Assembly: GCA_050952845.1 (NCBI GenBank)
Contig: JBMNLP010000001.1
Coordinates: 930,001 to 994,000, forward strand
Length of the DNA stretch: 64,000 bases
Direction: 5' to 3'
Source of the DNA: JAGVSV01 sp050952845
Lineage (GTDB): Bacteria > Bacillota > Clostridia > Christensenellales > Aristaeellaceae
Part shown: positions 8,458 through 20,000 of the stretch, one piece after another
How positions within the stretch are numbered: position 1 is the first letter of the stretch
Layout: each line of letters starts with the position of its first letter
The notes under the pieces: generated by a model
Database searches by the model: none
Told to the model about the DNA's origin: nothing
What the model saw: only the letters and a program-made list of their open reading frames with translations
Made by a program: the position numbers and the translations under genes

Positions 8458-8471
8458 CATACCATGGTATG
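8458..8471. promoter_or_regulatory. 14-bp palindrome CATACCATGGTATG
   Basis: A perfect palindrome. A one-mismatch copy, CATACTATGGTATG, lies at 8657-8670, about 200 bp away. Paired operator-like sites of this kind suggest a dimeric DNA-binding protein, but no neighbouring gene shows which one. Confidence 0.4.
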
Positions 8472-8512
8472 GTAAATGTTTAGCGGTAAATGTTTAGCGG
8501 TAAATGTTTAGC
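8471..8512. repeat. three perfect tandem copies of a 14-bp unit
   Basis: The unit GGTAAATGTTTAGC is repeated head to tail at 8471-8484, 8485-8498 and 8499-8512. It abuts the palindrome at 8458-8471. Confidence 0.9.
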
Positions 8513-8656
8513 GCAGTAAACGCGCGGTATCCGCGTTTCCACCTCCAAAAATAAGCTGTCCGTCGAAGGGGAGAGGATCAGGCATCGCACGGGGCACAGC
8601 GGGATGAAAATTGCGTGAATCAGGCGAAGCAACGCAGTGGAGAGAGGTTAAAAAAA

Positions 8657-8670
8657 CATACTATGGTATG
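8657..8670. promoter_or_regulatory. second copy of the CATAC-TATGGTATG palindrome
   Basis: Differs from the site at 8458-8471 by one base and so is one mismatch from a perfect palindrome. Confidence 0.35.
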
Positions 8671-9273
8671 TAATGTGTCTGTTCGAGGAGCAGTTGCAAG
8701 AAATCAATACCTACTCCGTGCTTTCATTCTGACGATGAACCTATGGCAATGCCACAGGAGGCAGTTTCTTTTTCGCTTCTTTAGCTGGTGGTCTATGGAA
8801 TTTCATGATGACGGCTATGCGGGTACAGCAGCATAGGATGTCAATCAGCGGCAGATGCTGCCCGGCATCTTAAGTGTTGTTCAACCCCCCCTCATTTTGG
8901 TAAAAATGATATTCGAACATATCCGAAAACCTCGAAATCCTTTAAGATATAACGATTTTTCGTGTTTTTAGCCTGTTAAGAGTAACCTTTCTGAATAGAT
9001 TTTAATCTATTAAGAAATTGTGCCAATACCAAGTGATTACCAAATTTCCCTGTGATTTCAAGCAAATTTTGGGACGAAAAAATAAATTAAAAAAATAAAA
9101 AATTTTTTTTCATTAAATGATTGCATCTTGTCTATTCGCAAATCAAGCCGTGTGAAACATTTCTGATGAACCTGTGGATAATGGGGCTGAAATCCCGCTG
9201 GATATACAGAAAACATTCTGTCACGACTGTAAATAATTGAATAAATATACATATTTTTGCGGTTGCAAGACTG

Positions 9274-9302
9274 TTGATATTCCTTGATATTAGTGATAAA
9301 AT
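9274..9302 (+). promoter_or_regulatory. promoter of the surface-protein genes
   Basis: TTGATA at 9274-9279, a 17-bp spacer and TAAAAT at 9297-9302, placed about 96 bp before the first start codon. It probably also serves the giant gene at 11041, because only 65 bp separate the two genes. Confidence 0.7.
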
Positions 9303-9397
9303 ACGTACATCATCAGATTGTATATAAATCTGAATGATGATTAAAACCAACAAAACAATGCATGTTATTAAAGGGACAGGATGAGGAGGAAAAAGTG

Positions 9398-10975
9398 ATG
9401 AAGAAGCTTCACACCAATCGAAAGAATCACAAGAAGATGTCGCTCGTTGCAATGCTTTTGGCAGTGATCATGTTGTCATCGTTTGCGCTAAACGCGATGG
9501 CGGATGTGGGTGATGGATCCGCACCCGAAGCGCCTGCAGCTGTTATGGTTCCTGCAGGTGATCTGGCCATTAGCGGAACAGAGATTTACCTGTATGCTGC
9601 TCCTGCTGTAGATGCAGAGAAAGTAATGAAGCTTAACCCTGATAGTGAGGTTATTGTTTTATCTCATCTAAGTGCAGAATGGGTTAAGGTGGATTATCAG
9701 GGAACAGCTGGGTACATTCTTATGGCCAACTTAGCCGGCGAGGTTGAGGGTTCTGAAGCTGATCTTTCTACTGATGTAGAAGAAGAGTCTGTAGTAGAAG
9801 AGCCCGTGACCGAGGAACCCGCGACTGAAGAGCCTGCAGCAGAGGAACCTGTAGTAGTAGAAGAACCCGCGGCTGAAGAACCCGCAGCCGAAGAGCCCGC
9901 AGCAGAAGAACCTGTAGTAGAAGAAGAACCCGTTGTCGAGGAGCCAGTGGCCGAAGAGCCTGCAGCAGAGGAACCTGTAGTAGTAGAAGAACCCGCGGCT
10001 GAAGAACCCGCAGCCGAAGAGCCCGCAGCAGAAGAAGAACCTGTAGTAGAAGAAGAACCCGTTGTCGAGGAGCCAGTGGCCGAAGAGCCTGCAGCAGAAG
10101 AAGCTGTAGTGGAAGAAGAGCCCGCAGCAGAAGAGCCTGTAGTAGAAGAAGCTGTAGTAGAAGAAGAACCCGTTGCCGAGGAGCCAGTGGCCGAAGAGCC
10201 TGCAGCAGAAGAAGCTGTAGTGGAAGAAGAACCCGCAGCCGAAGAGCCCGCAGCAGAAGAACCTGTAGTAGAAGAAGAACCCGTTGTCGAGGAGCCAGTG
10301 GCCGAAGAGCCTGCAGCAGAAGAAGCTGTAGTGGAAGAAGAGCCCGCAGCAGAAGAGCCTGTAGTGGAAGAAGAGCCCGCAGCAGAAGAGCCTGTAGTAG
10401 AAGAACCTGTAGTAGAAGAAGAACCCGTTGCCGAGGAGCCAGTGGCCGAAGAGCCTGCAGCAGAAGAAGCTGTAGTGGAAGAAGAGCCCGCAGCAGAAGA
10501 GCCTGCAGCAGAGGAACCTGTAGTAGAAGAAGAGCCAGCGGCAGAAGAACCTGTAGTAGAAGAAGAACCCGTTGCCGAGGAGCCAGTGGCCGAGGAATCT
10601 GCAGCTGAAGAGCTCGCCCCCAATGCTTTGAACCAGGCGTTGACCGACGAGTCCGAAACTCCCGAGGATGAGGAGCCGAGTGTTTTAATTGCGGAACTGA
10701 TTGATGAGCTCTACCCGGACAGATGCATCAAGATTTATGCGTATTGGGGAGAGAAGGAAGTATTGTACTTTGGCGACAGCGTATGCCTCACCGCCAAATT
10801 GATTGGTTATGAAGGGCTCGAATATAATTTGCAATGGAAATACTTGGACAACCAAGAGGACATCTGGTATGATTTAGAAGGGGAAACTGAAGAGCAGTTG
10901 AACCTTATCCTGAATGAAGAAAACTCACAATGGATTGTGCGGGTGCAGGTGGAAATCACGGGCATTCTTCCCTAA
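9398..10975 (+). CDS. secreted SH3-domain protein with long acidic EP-rich repeat
   Basis: About 525 residues. A long basic n-region followed by LVAMLLAVIMLSSFALNAMA forms a signal peptide. Next comes a bacterial SH3-like domain (about residues 50-115, with AEWVKVDYQGTAGYI), a fold that often binds peptidoglycan stem peptides. About 275 residues (about 125-405) of degenerate EEPAAEEPVVEE repeats follow, strongly acidic and proline-spaced, hence likely an extended rod through the wall. A C-terminal globular domain of about 115 residues contains LQWKYLDNQEDIWYDLEG and resembles an Ig-like surface-protein module. No LPXTG or C-terminal membrane helix is visible. AGGAGG at 9383-9388 supports ATG 9398. 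It is probably co-expressed with the giant protein downstream. The function is not known; a wall-binding spacer or partner protein is an inference. Confidence 0.8.
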   Translation: MKKLHTNRKNHKKMSLVAMLLAVIMLSSFALNAMADVGDGSAPEAPAAVMVPAGDLAISGTEIYLYAAPAVDAEKVMKLNPDSEVIVLSHLSAEWVKVDYQGTAGYILMANLAGEVEGSEADLSTDVEEESVVEEPVTEEPATEEPAAEEPVVVEEPAAEEPAAEEPAAEEPVVEEEPVVEEPVAEEPAAEEPVVVEEPAAEEPAAEEPAAEEEPVVEEEPVVEEPVAEEPAAEEAVVEEEPAAEEPVVEEAVVEEEPVAEEPVAEEPAAEEAVVEEEPAAEEPAAEEPVVEEEPVVEEPVAEEPAAEEAVVEEEPAAEEPVVEEEPAAEEPVVEEPVVEEEPVAEEPVAEEPAAEEAVVEEEPAAEEPAAEEPVVEEEPAAEEPVVEEEPVAEEPVAEESAAEELAPNALNQALTDESETPEDEEPSVLIAELIDELYPDRCIKIYAYWGEKEVLYFGDSVCLTAKLIGYEGLEYNLQWKYLDNQEDIWYDLEGETEEQLNLILNEENSQWIVRVQVEITGILP

Positions 10976-11040
10976 AATCGCAGCCCTTGAACGATTATGA
11001 ATTTTAAATAGTGGGGCTGTATGCCCACTGGAGGTAGAAC

Positions 11041-14000
11041 ATGAAAAAAATAACTACTCGTAGGTTCATGGCATGGGTCCTGACAGCAGCGATGCTGATC
11101 GGGATGCTGCCCATGAATGCCTTGGCAGACAAAGGCGATTATGACATGGGACAAATTCCCGTCGCCAAGGGGACGTCTTCGGTTAAAAATACCCATACCT
11201 ACATATTTGTAGATGTAGATGAAGTAGATAGACAAATTGTAAAAGACGGAGAATATTTAGTTGAGCCAAAGGCTCCGGAAAAAGCCAACCATAAATTTGT
11301 AGGTTGGTTTGATGAGTCTGATAATCAAATAGACTTTTCCCAATCTATTTCTGTTGAGCAAGCTGATCCTCCTGTTAACACCAATTTTACAATCGATGCA
11401 AAATTTGAAAAGATCTACTATGTGGACTTTGTCTATAATAGTGAAGTCCTTAAAACAAAGTCTGTTGCACCCAATGGAACTGTAGACGCTTCAGATGTGC
11501 CCTTAAATGTTACAGAAGAGGGCAAGGTTTTCAGTCACTGGTCTGAAACGGAGAACGGGACAACAGCCTTTGACTTTTCAACGCCAATCACAGCGAACAT
11601 GACTCTCTATGCAGTGACGAAAGACGCATGGACAGTCACCTTTGATTCTGAAGGTGGTTCTGCTGTATTGCCCAAGCATGTAGTAAATAATGAAGAAATC
11701 GGAACACTGGAAAGCCCGACGAGGGCAGGCTATACTTTCAAGCATTGGTCGTTATCTGAAGGTGGAATAGCCATTCCAGCAGATTATACGGTAACACAAA
11801 ACATTACCCTCTATGCCGTATGGGAGGCTGCGACAAATACTTCTTATAAGGTAGTCTATTGGCAGGAAAACGCTGAGGATGACGGCTATACCTTTGAAGA
11901 AGTGGTCTATAAAACCGGCACGACCGGTGCAACGGCCACCTATGATTCAAAGAGCTATACCGGTTTCCATTTTAGCCACGCAGATGATAAAACCATTTCC
12001 GCTAACGGCGATACTGTGGTCAATGTGTATTACAAGAGAGATGTACATACGTTTACAATTGAGTATAGAACAGGTTCGGGTTGGAGTGCAACGTGGCACA
12101 CATATTCTACTACTCAATTAAAGTATGGTCAGTCAACTGCAACCCAGTACAATGCTGCTGTAGCTGCTTATCCATATTATTCCTGGTACGTTTCAAGAAC
12201 TTCAAATACGGCCTACTCAGAAGCGCCGGCGATGCCGAATGCGAACCTGACTGTACATGGCAGATATTCCGGTAGTTCTTATCTATATACGATTGGCTAC
12301 TATGAACAAGGAACAAACCCGCTTAAACCGATAAAAGATTCATATTCGTTCTATAGTGGTTCTGGAAGCCTTTCTTTCACGATAGAAGATGGCATCAATA
12401 TCCCCGGCTTCACTGTGACGCCCATGAGTCAATGGGATAGGCTTAAGCCGAACCAGGTTTCAAAAATCTACTATACAAGAAACAATTATGATCTGACCTT
12501 TAACAAAAACAATAACACTCCTGCGCTGGTAGTCCAAAATATCCCCTTTGAAAGTGATATTTCAAACAAGGATACGACCGGCCTGGATGAAAACTCAACA
12601 TTTGTACAGGACGGCATCACCTATTATTTTGCCGGCTGGTACGACAATTCCGCCTGTGAAGGCACTCCCTATAGCTTGGCCGGAAAAAAGATGCCGGCTC
12701 ATAACCTTGCCCTTTATGCAAAATGGACTCCGGAAACATATACAGTCACATATTACAAAACTTTAAATCCAGGCGGCGGAGTACATTATGAGCATAAAGA
12801 TATAATTCCCCTGAATAAAACTACTCCTCCAGCGAGCAATCCTCCGGGAACGGATTTCAAGGGCTGGTACTGGTACCTTGGGGATTTCTTTGTCAAGTTT
12901 GACTTTGAAACTCCCATTTCCGGAAACTTTGAGTTGTATCCGGTATTTGGCAGCCAGACAGCACAGGTCACCTATGATGCCAATGGGGGGGGAGATGGGG
13001 CTCCGGAAGACAACATCGACTACTTAGTCGGAGCTGAAGCTATAGTAAAGAACGCTCCCACAACAGCACCGGATAATCAAGTCTTCCTGAGATGGAACAC
13101 GGCTGCAGATGGCAGTGGCTCCTCATATATGCCCAATAGCGTTATTACGGTTCCGACTGGCGGTGTAACTTTATATGCCCAGTGGGGAGTCGTCCCGAAA
13201 AAAGTTAATCTTGTATACAACTATAATTACGGTGAAGATCCTGCCACTAAAACTTTTGGTCCTTACGCAGTGAACAGCACCGTAACGGTAAAATCATTGT
13301 CTGACTTAGAATGGGCAGTGCCCACTGACTACAGGTTTGTAGGATGGAATACAAAAGCAGACGGATCGGGCGTTTCATATGGCGCTGGGGCATCTGTGAT
13401 GATTGATGCAAATGGTCCCAATGTACTCTACGCCACGTGGGCGGAGCTAATTCCGATTGTCATAACGATTAAAGGTACAACAAAAACCGTAACCTACACT
13501 GGTTCAGAGCAAAGCAACAGCGAGTACACAGTTTCTTATACCGAAAGTGGCAATCCTGCAACCGGCTTGCCGGAAGGTCTGACATTGAATGCTCCCACGG
13601 ATGTTGTTGCGAAAGGCACAAATGTAGGCACGTACACAGCTACATTGTCAGATGATCAGTTCTCTGTGACCGGTGATGAGCTGTATAAGTACAAAGTTTC
13701 CATTACTATTGAAGAAGCAAATGTGGAGCTGAAAGTAACGAAGGCTCCTGTAACGATTAGGACCGGCAGCGGTGAGAAGGAATATGACGGCACTCCCTTA
13801 ACGAATGCCGAAGCAAGCATCACGGGTCTTGTGAATAACGAGACGGCGACAGTCACAGCGACGGGGAGTCAGACAGAGGTAGGGAGTTCGACGAATACCT
13901 ACAGCATCGCTTGGGGAACGACTGATTCCGACAACTATGAAATTACAGAAACCCTTGGAACTTTGACAGTAACAATCAACGAAACCACAGAGGTTAAGCT

Positions 14001-17000
14001 GATTGCTGCAGATGCCGAGAAGGTGTATGACGGTACAGAGTTAACGAAGACCGACGGCGTAACGTGGGAAGGTCTGCCTGACGGCTTCACAGTGGTAGCG
14101 ACGTCCAGCGGCAGCCAGACGAATGCAGGCAGCAGCGACAACGTAGTGAATGACGATTATGCGATCAAGGACGGCAACGGAGTAGATCAGACAGCGAACT
14201 TCACGAACGTGCTGAAGGTACCTGGCACGCTGAAGGTAACGAAGGCGCCGTTGACGATCACGACTGGTAGCGCCGAGAAGGAATATGACGGAACAGCGCT
14301 GACGAATGCTGAAGCGAGCATCACGGGTCTTGTGAATAACGAGACAGCGACGGTGACGGCGACTGGTAGCCGGACGGAGGTCGGTAACTCCACTAATACC
14401 TACAGCATCGCTTGGGGAACGACTGATTCCGACAACTATGAAATTACAGAAACCCTTGGAACTTTGACAGTAACAATCAACGAAACCACAGAGGTTAAGC
14501 TGATTGCTGCAGATGCCGAGAAGGTGTATGATGGTACAGAGTTAACGAAGACCGACGGCGTAACGTGGGAAGGTCTGCCTGACGGCTTCACAGTGGTAGC
14601 GACGTCCAGCGGCAGCCAGACGAATGCAGGCAGCAGCGACAACGTAGTGAATGACGATTATGCGATCAAGGACGGCAACGGAGTAGATCAGACAGCGAAC
14701 TTCACGAACGTGCTGAAGGTACCTGGCACGCTGAAGGTAACGAAGGCACCGTTGACGATCACGACTGGTAGCGCCGAGAAGGAATATGACGGAACAGCGC
14801 TGACGAATGCTGAAGCGAGCATCACGGGTCTTGTGAATAACGAGACAGCGACGGTGACGGCGACTGGTAGCCGGACGGAGGTCGGTAACTCCACTAATAC
14901 CTACAGCATCGCTTGGGGAACGACTGATTCCGACAACTATGAAATTACAGAAACCCTTGGAACTTTGACAGTAACAATCAACGAAACCACAGAGGTTAAG
15001 CTGATTGCTGCAGATGCCGAGAAGGTGTATGATGGTACAGAGTTAACGAAGACCGACGGCGTAACGTGGGAAGGTCTGCCTGACGGCTTCACAGTGGTAG
15101 CGACGTCCAGCGGCAGCCAGACGAATGCAGGCAGCAGCGACAACGTAGTGAATGACGATTATGCGATCAAGGACGGCAACGGAGTAGATCAGACAGCGAA
15201 CTTCACGAACGTGCTGAAGGTACCTGGCACGCTGAAGGTAACGAAGGCACCGTTGACGATCACGACTGGTAGCGCCGAGAAGGAATATGACGGAACAGCG
15301 CTGACGAATGCTGAAGCGAGCATCACGGGTCTTGTGAATAACGAGACAGCGACGGTGACGGCGACTGGTAGCCGGACGGAGGTCGGTAACTCCACTAATA
15401 CCTACAGCATCGCTTGGGGAACGACTGATTCCGACAACTATGAAATTACAGAAACCCTTGGAACTTTGACAGTAACAATCAACGAAACCACAGAGGTTAA
15501 GCTGATTGCTGCAGATGCCGAGAAGGTGTATGATGGTACAGAGTTAACGAAGACCGACGGCGTAACGTGGGAAGGTCTGCCTGACGGCTTCACAGTGGTA
15601 GCGACGTCCAGCGGCAGCCAGACGAATGCAGGCAGCAGCGACAACGTAGTGAATGACGATTATGCGATCAAGGACGGCAACGGAGTAGATCAGACAGCGA
15701 ACTTCACGAACGTGCTGAAGGTACCTGGCACGCTGAAGGTAACGAAGGCGCCGTTGACGATCACGACTGGTAGCGCCGAGAAGGAATATGACGGAACAGC
15801 GCTGACGAATGCTGAAGCGAGCATCACGGGTCTTGTGAATAACGAGACAGCGACGGTGACGGCGACTGGTAGCCGGACGGAGGTCGGTAACTCCACTAAT
15901 ACCTACAGCATCGCTTGGGGAACGACTGATTCCGACAACTATGAAATTACAGAAACCCTTGGAACTTTGACAGTAACAATCAACGAAACCACAGAGGTTA
16001 AGCTGATTGCTGCAGATGCCGAGAAGGTGTATGACGGTACAGAGTTAACGAAGACCGACGGCGTAACGTGGGAAGGTCTGCCTGACGGCTTCACAGTGGT
16101 AGCGACGTCCAGCGGCAGCCAGACGAATGCAGGCAGCAGCGACAACGTAGTGAATGACGATTATGCGATCAAGGACGGCAACGGAGTAGATCAGACAGCG
16201 AACTTCACGAACGTGCTGAAGGTACCTGGCACGCTGAAGGTAACGAAGGCGCCGTTGACGATCACGACTGGTAGCGCCGAGAAGGAATATGACGGAACAG
16301 CGCTGACGAATGCTGAAGCGAGCATCACGGGTCTTGTGAATAACGAGACAGCGACGGTGACGGCGACTGGTAGCCGGACGGAGGTCGGTAACTCCACTAA
16401 TACCTACAGCATCGCTTGGGGAACGACTGATTCCGACAACTATGAAATTACAGAAACCCTTGGAACTTTGACAGTAACAATCAACGAAACCACAGAGGTT
16501 AAGCTGATTGCTGCAGATGCCGAGAAGGTGTATGACGGTACAGAGTTAACGAAGACCGACGGCGTAACGTGGGAAGGTCTGCCTGACGGCTTCACAGTGG
16601 TAGCGACGTCCAGCGGCAGCCAGACGAATGCAGGCAGCAGCGACAACGTAGTGAATGACGATTATGCGATCAAGGACGGCAACGGAGTAGATCAGACAGC
16701 GAACTTCACGAACGTGCTGAAGGTACCTGGCACGCTGAAGGTAACGAAGGCGCCGTTGACGATCACGACTGGTAGCGCCGAGAAGGAATATGACGGAACA
16801 GCGCTGACGAATGCTGAAGCGAGCATCACGGGTCTTGTGAATAACGAGACAGCGACGGTGACGGCGACTGGTAGCCGGACGGAGGTCGGTAACTCCACTA
16901 ATACCTACAGCATCGCTTGGGGAACGACTGATTCCGACAACTATGAAATTACAGAAACCCTTGGAACTTTGACAGTAACAATCAACGAAACCACAGAGGT

Positions 17001-20000
17001 TAAGCTGATTGCTGCAGATGCCGAGAAGGTGTATGATGGTACAGAGTTAACGAAGACCGACGGCGTAACGTGGGAAGGTCTGCCTGACGGCTTCACAGTG
17101 GTAGCGACGTCCAGCGGCAGCCAGACGAATGCAGGCAGCAGCGACAACGTAGTGAATGACGATTATGCGATCAAGGACGGCAACGGAGTAGATCAGACAG
17201 CGAACTTCACGAACGTGCTGAAGGTACCTGGCACGCTGAAGGTAACGAAGGCACCGTTGACGATCACGACTGGTAGCGCCGAGAAGGAATATGACGGAAC
17301 AGCGCTGACGAATGCTGAAGCGAGCATCACGGGTCTTGTGAATAACGAGACAGCGACGGTGACGGCGACTGGTAGCCGGACGGAGGTCGGTAACTCCACT
17401 AATACCTACAGCATCGCTTGGGGAACGACTGATTCCGACAACTATGAAATTACAGAAACCCTTGGAACTTTGACAGTAACAATCAACGAAACCACAGAGG
17501 TTAAGCTGATTGCTGCAGATGCCGAGAAGGTGTATGATGGTACAGAGTTAACGAAGACCGACGGCGTAACGTGGGAAGGTCTGCCTGACGGCTTCACAGT
17601 GGTAGCGACGTCCAGCGGCAGCCAGACGAATGCAGGCAGCAGCGACAACGTAGTGAATGACGATTATGCGATCAAGGACGGCAACGGAGTAGATCAGACA
17701 GCGAACTTCACGAACGTGCTGAAGGTACCTGGCACGCTGAAGGTAACGAAGGCGCCGTTGACGATCACGACTGGTAGCGCCGAGAAGGAATATGACGGAA
17801 CAGCGCTGACGAATGCTGAAGCGAGCATCACGGGTCTTGTGAATAACGAGACAGCGACGGTGACGGCGACTGGTAGCCGGACGGAGGTCGGTAACTCCAC
17901 TAATACCTACAGCATCGCTTGGGGAACGACTGATTCCGACAACTATGAAATTACAGAAACCCTTGGAACTTTGACAGTAACAATCAACGAAACCACAGAG
18001 GTTAAGCTGATTGCTGCAGATGCCGAGAAGGTGTATGACGGTACAGAGTTAACGAAGACCGACGGCGTAACGTGGGAAGGTCTGCCTGACGGCTTCACAG
18101 TGGTAGCGACGTCCAGCGGCAGCCAGACGAATGCAGGCAGCAGCGACAACGTAGTGAATGACGATTATGCGATCAAGGACGGCAACGGAGTAGATCAGAC
18201 AGCGAACTTCACGAACGTGCTGAAGGTACCTGGCACGCTGAAGGTAACGAAGGCGCCGTTGACGATCACGACTGGTAGCGCCGAGAAGGAATATGACGGA
18301 ACAGCGCTGACGAATGCTGAAGCGAGCATCACGGGTCTTGTGAATAACGAGACAGCGACGGTGACGGCGACTGGTAGCCGGACGGAGGTCGGTAACTCCA
18401 CTAATACCTACAGCATCGCTTGGGGAACGACTGATTCCGACAACTATGAAATTACAGAAACCCTTGGAACTTTGACAGTAACAATCAACGAAACCACAGA
18501 GGTTAAGCTGATTGCTGCAGATGCCGAGAAGGTGTATGATGGTACAGAGTTAACGAAGACCGACGGCGTAACGTGGGAAGGTCTGCCTGACGGCTTCACA
18601 GTGGTAGCGACGTCCAGCGGCAGCCAGACGAATGCAGGCAGCAGCGACAACGTAGTGAATGACGATTATGCGATCAAGGACGGCAACGGAGTAGATCAGA
18701 CAGCGAACTTCACGAACGTGCTGAAGGTACCTGGCACGCTGAAGGTAACGAAGGCACCGTTGACGATCACGACTGGTAGCGCCGAGAAGGAATATGACGG
18801 AACAGCGCTGACGAATGCTGAAGCGAGCATCACGGGTCTTGTGAATAACGAGACAGCGACGGTGACGGCGACTGGTAGCCGGACGGAGGTCGGTAACTCC
18901 ACTAATACCTACAGCATCGCTTGGGGAACGACTGATTCCGACAACTATGAAATTACAGAAACCCTTGGAACTTTGACAGTAACAATCAACGAAACCACAG
19001 AGGTTAAGCTGATTGCTGCAGATGCCGAGAAGGTGTATGATGGTACAGAGTTAACGAAGACCGACGGCGTAACGTGGGAAGGTCTGCCTGACGGCTTCAC
19101 AGTGGTAGCGACGTCCAGCGGCAGCCAGACGAATGCAGGCAGCAGCGACAACGTAGTGAATGACGATTATGCGATCAAGGACGGCAACGGAGTAGATCAG
19201 ACAGCGAACTTCACGAACGTGCTGAAGGTACCTGGCACGCTGAAGGTAACGAAGGCGCCGTTGACGATCACGACTGGTAGCGCCGAGAAGGAATATGACG
19301 GAACAGCGCTGACGAATGCTGAAGCGAGCATCACGGGTCTTGTGAATAACGAGACAGCGACGGTGACGGCGACTGGTAGCCGGACGGAGGTCGGTAACTC
19401 CACTAATACCTACAGCATCGCTTGGGGAACGACTGATTCCGACAACTATGAAATTACAGAAACCCTTGGAACTTTGACAGTAACAATCAACGAAACCACA
19501 GAGGTTAAGCTGATTGCTGCAGATGCCGAGAAGGTGTATGACGGTACAGAGTTAACGAAGACCGACGGCGTAACGTGGGAAGGTCTGCCTGACGGCTTCA
19601 CAGTGGTAGCGACGTCCAGCGGCAGCCAGACGAATGCAGGCAGCAGCGACAACGTAGTGAATGACGATTATGCGATCAAGGACGGCAACGGAGTAGATCA
19701 GACAGCGAACTTCACGAACGTGCTGAAGGTACCTGGCACGCTGAAGGTAACGAAGGCGCCGTTGACGATCACGACTGGTAGCGCCGAGAAGGAATATGAC
19801 GGAACAGCGCTGACGAATGCTGAAGCGAGCATCACGGGTCTTGTGAATAACGAGACAGCGACGGTGACGGCGACTGGTAGCCGGACGGAGGTCGGTAACT
19901 CCACTAATACCTACAGCATCGCTTGGGGAACGACTGATTCCGACAACTATGAAATTACAGAAACCCTTGGAACTTTGACAGTAACAATCAACGAAACCAC

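Larger units (their letters stand above)
8405..9273. other. gene-poor region left of the surface-protein locus
   Basis: I see no supported gene in these roughly 870 bp. The left half is of ordinary composition and holds two near-identical palindromes and a short tandem repeat (listed separately). From about 8880 the composition becomes strongly AT-rich, with a long A/T tract near 9075-9120. A 73-codon open frame at 8615-8836 lacks a ribosome binding site and protein-like composition. Confidence 0.6.

Noticed and set aside
8615..8836. 73-codon frame in the gene-poor region
   Set aside because: No ribosome binding site, atypical composition (many H, R, F, W) and no promoter.
9697..10623. 308-codon minus-strand frame of Gly-Ser-Thr repeats
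   Set aside because: It is the reverse reading of the EP-rich repeats, whose codons never produce stops on the other strand; there is no start signal of its own.
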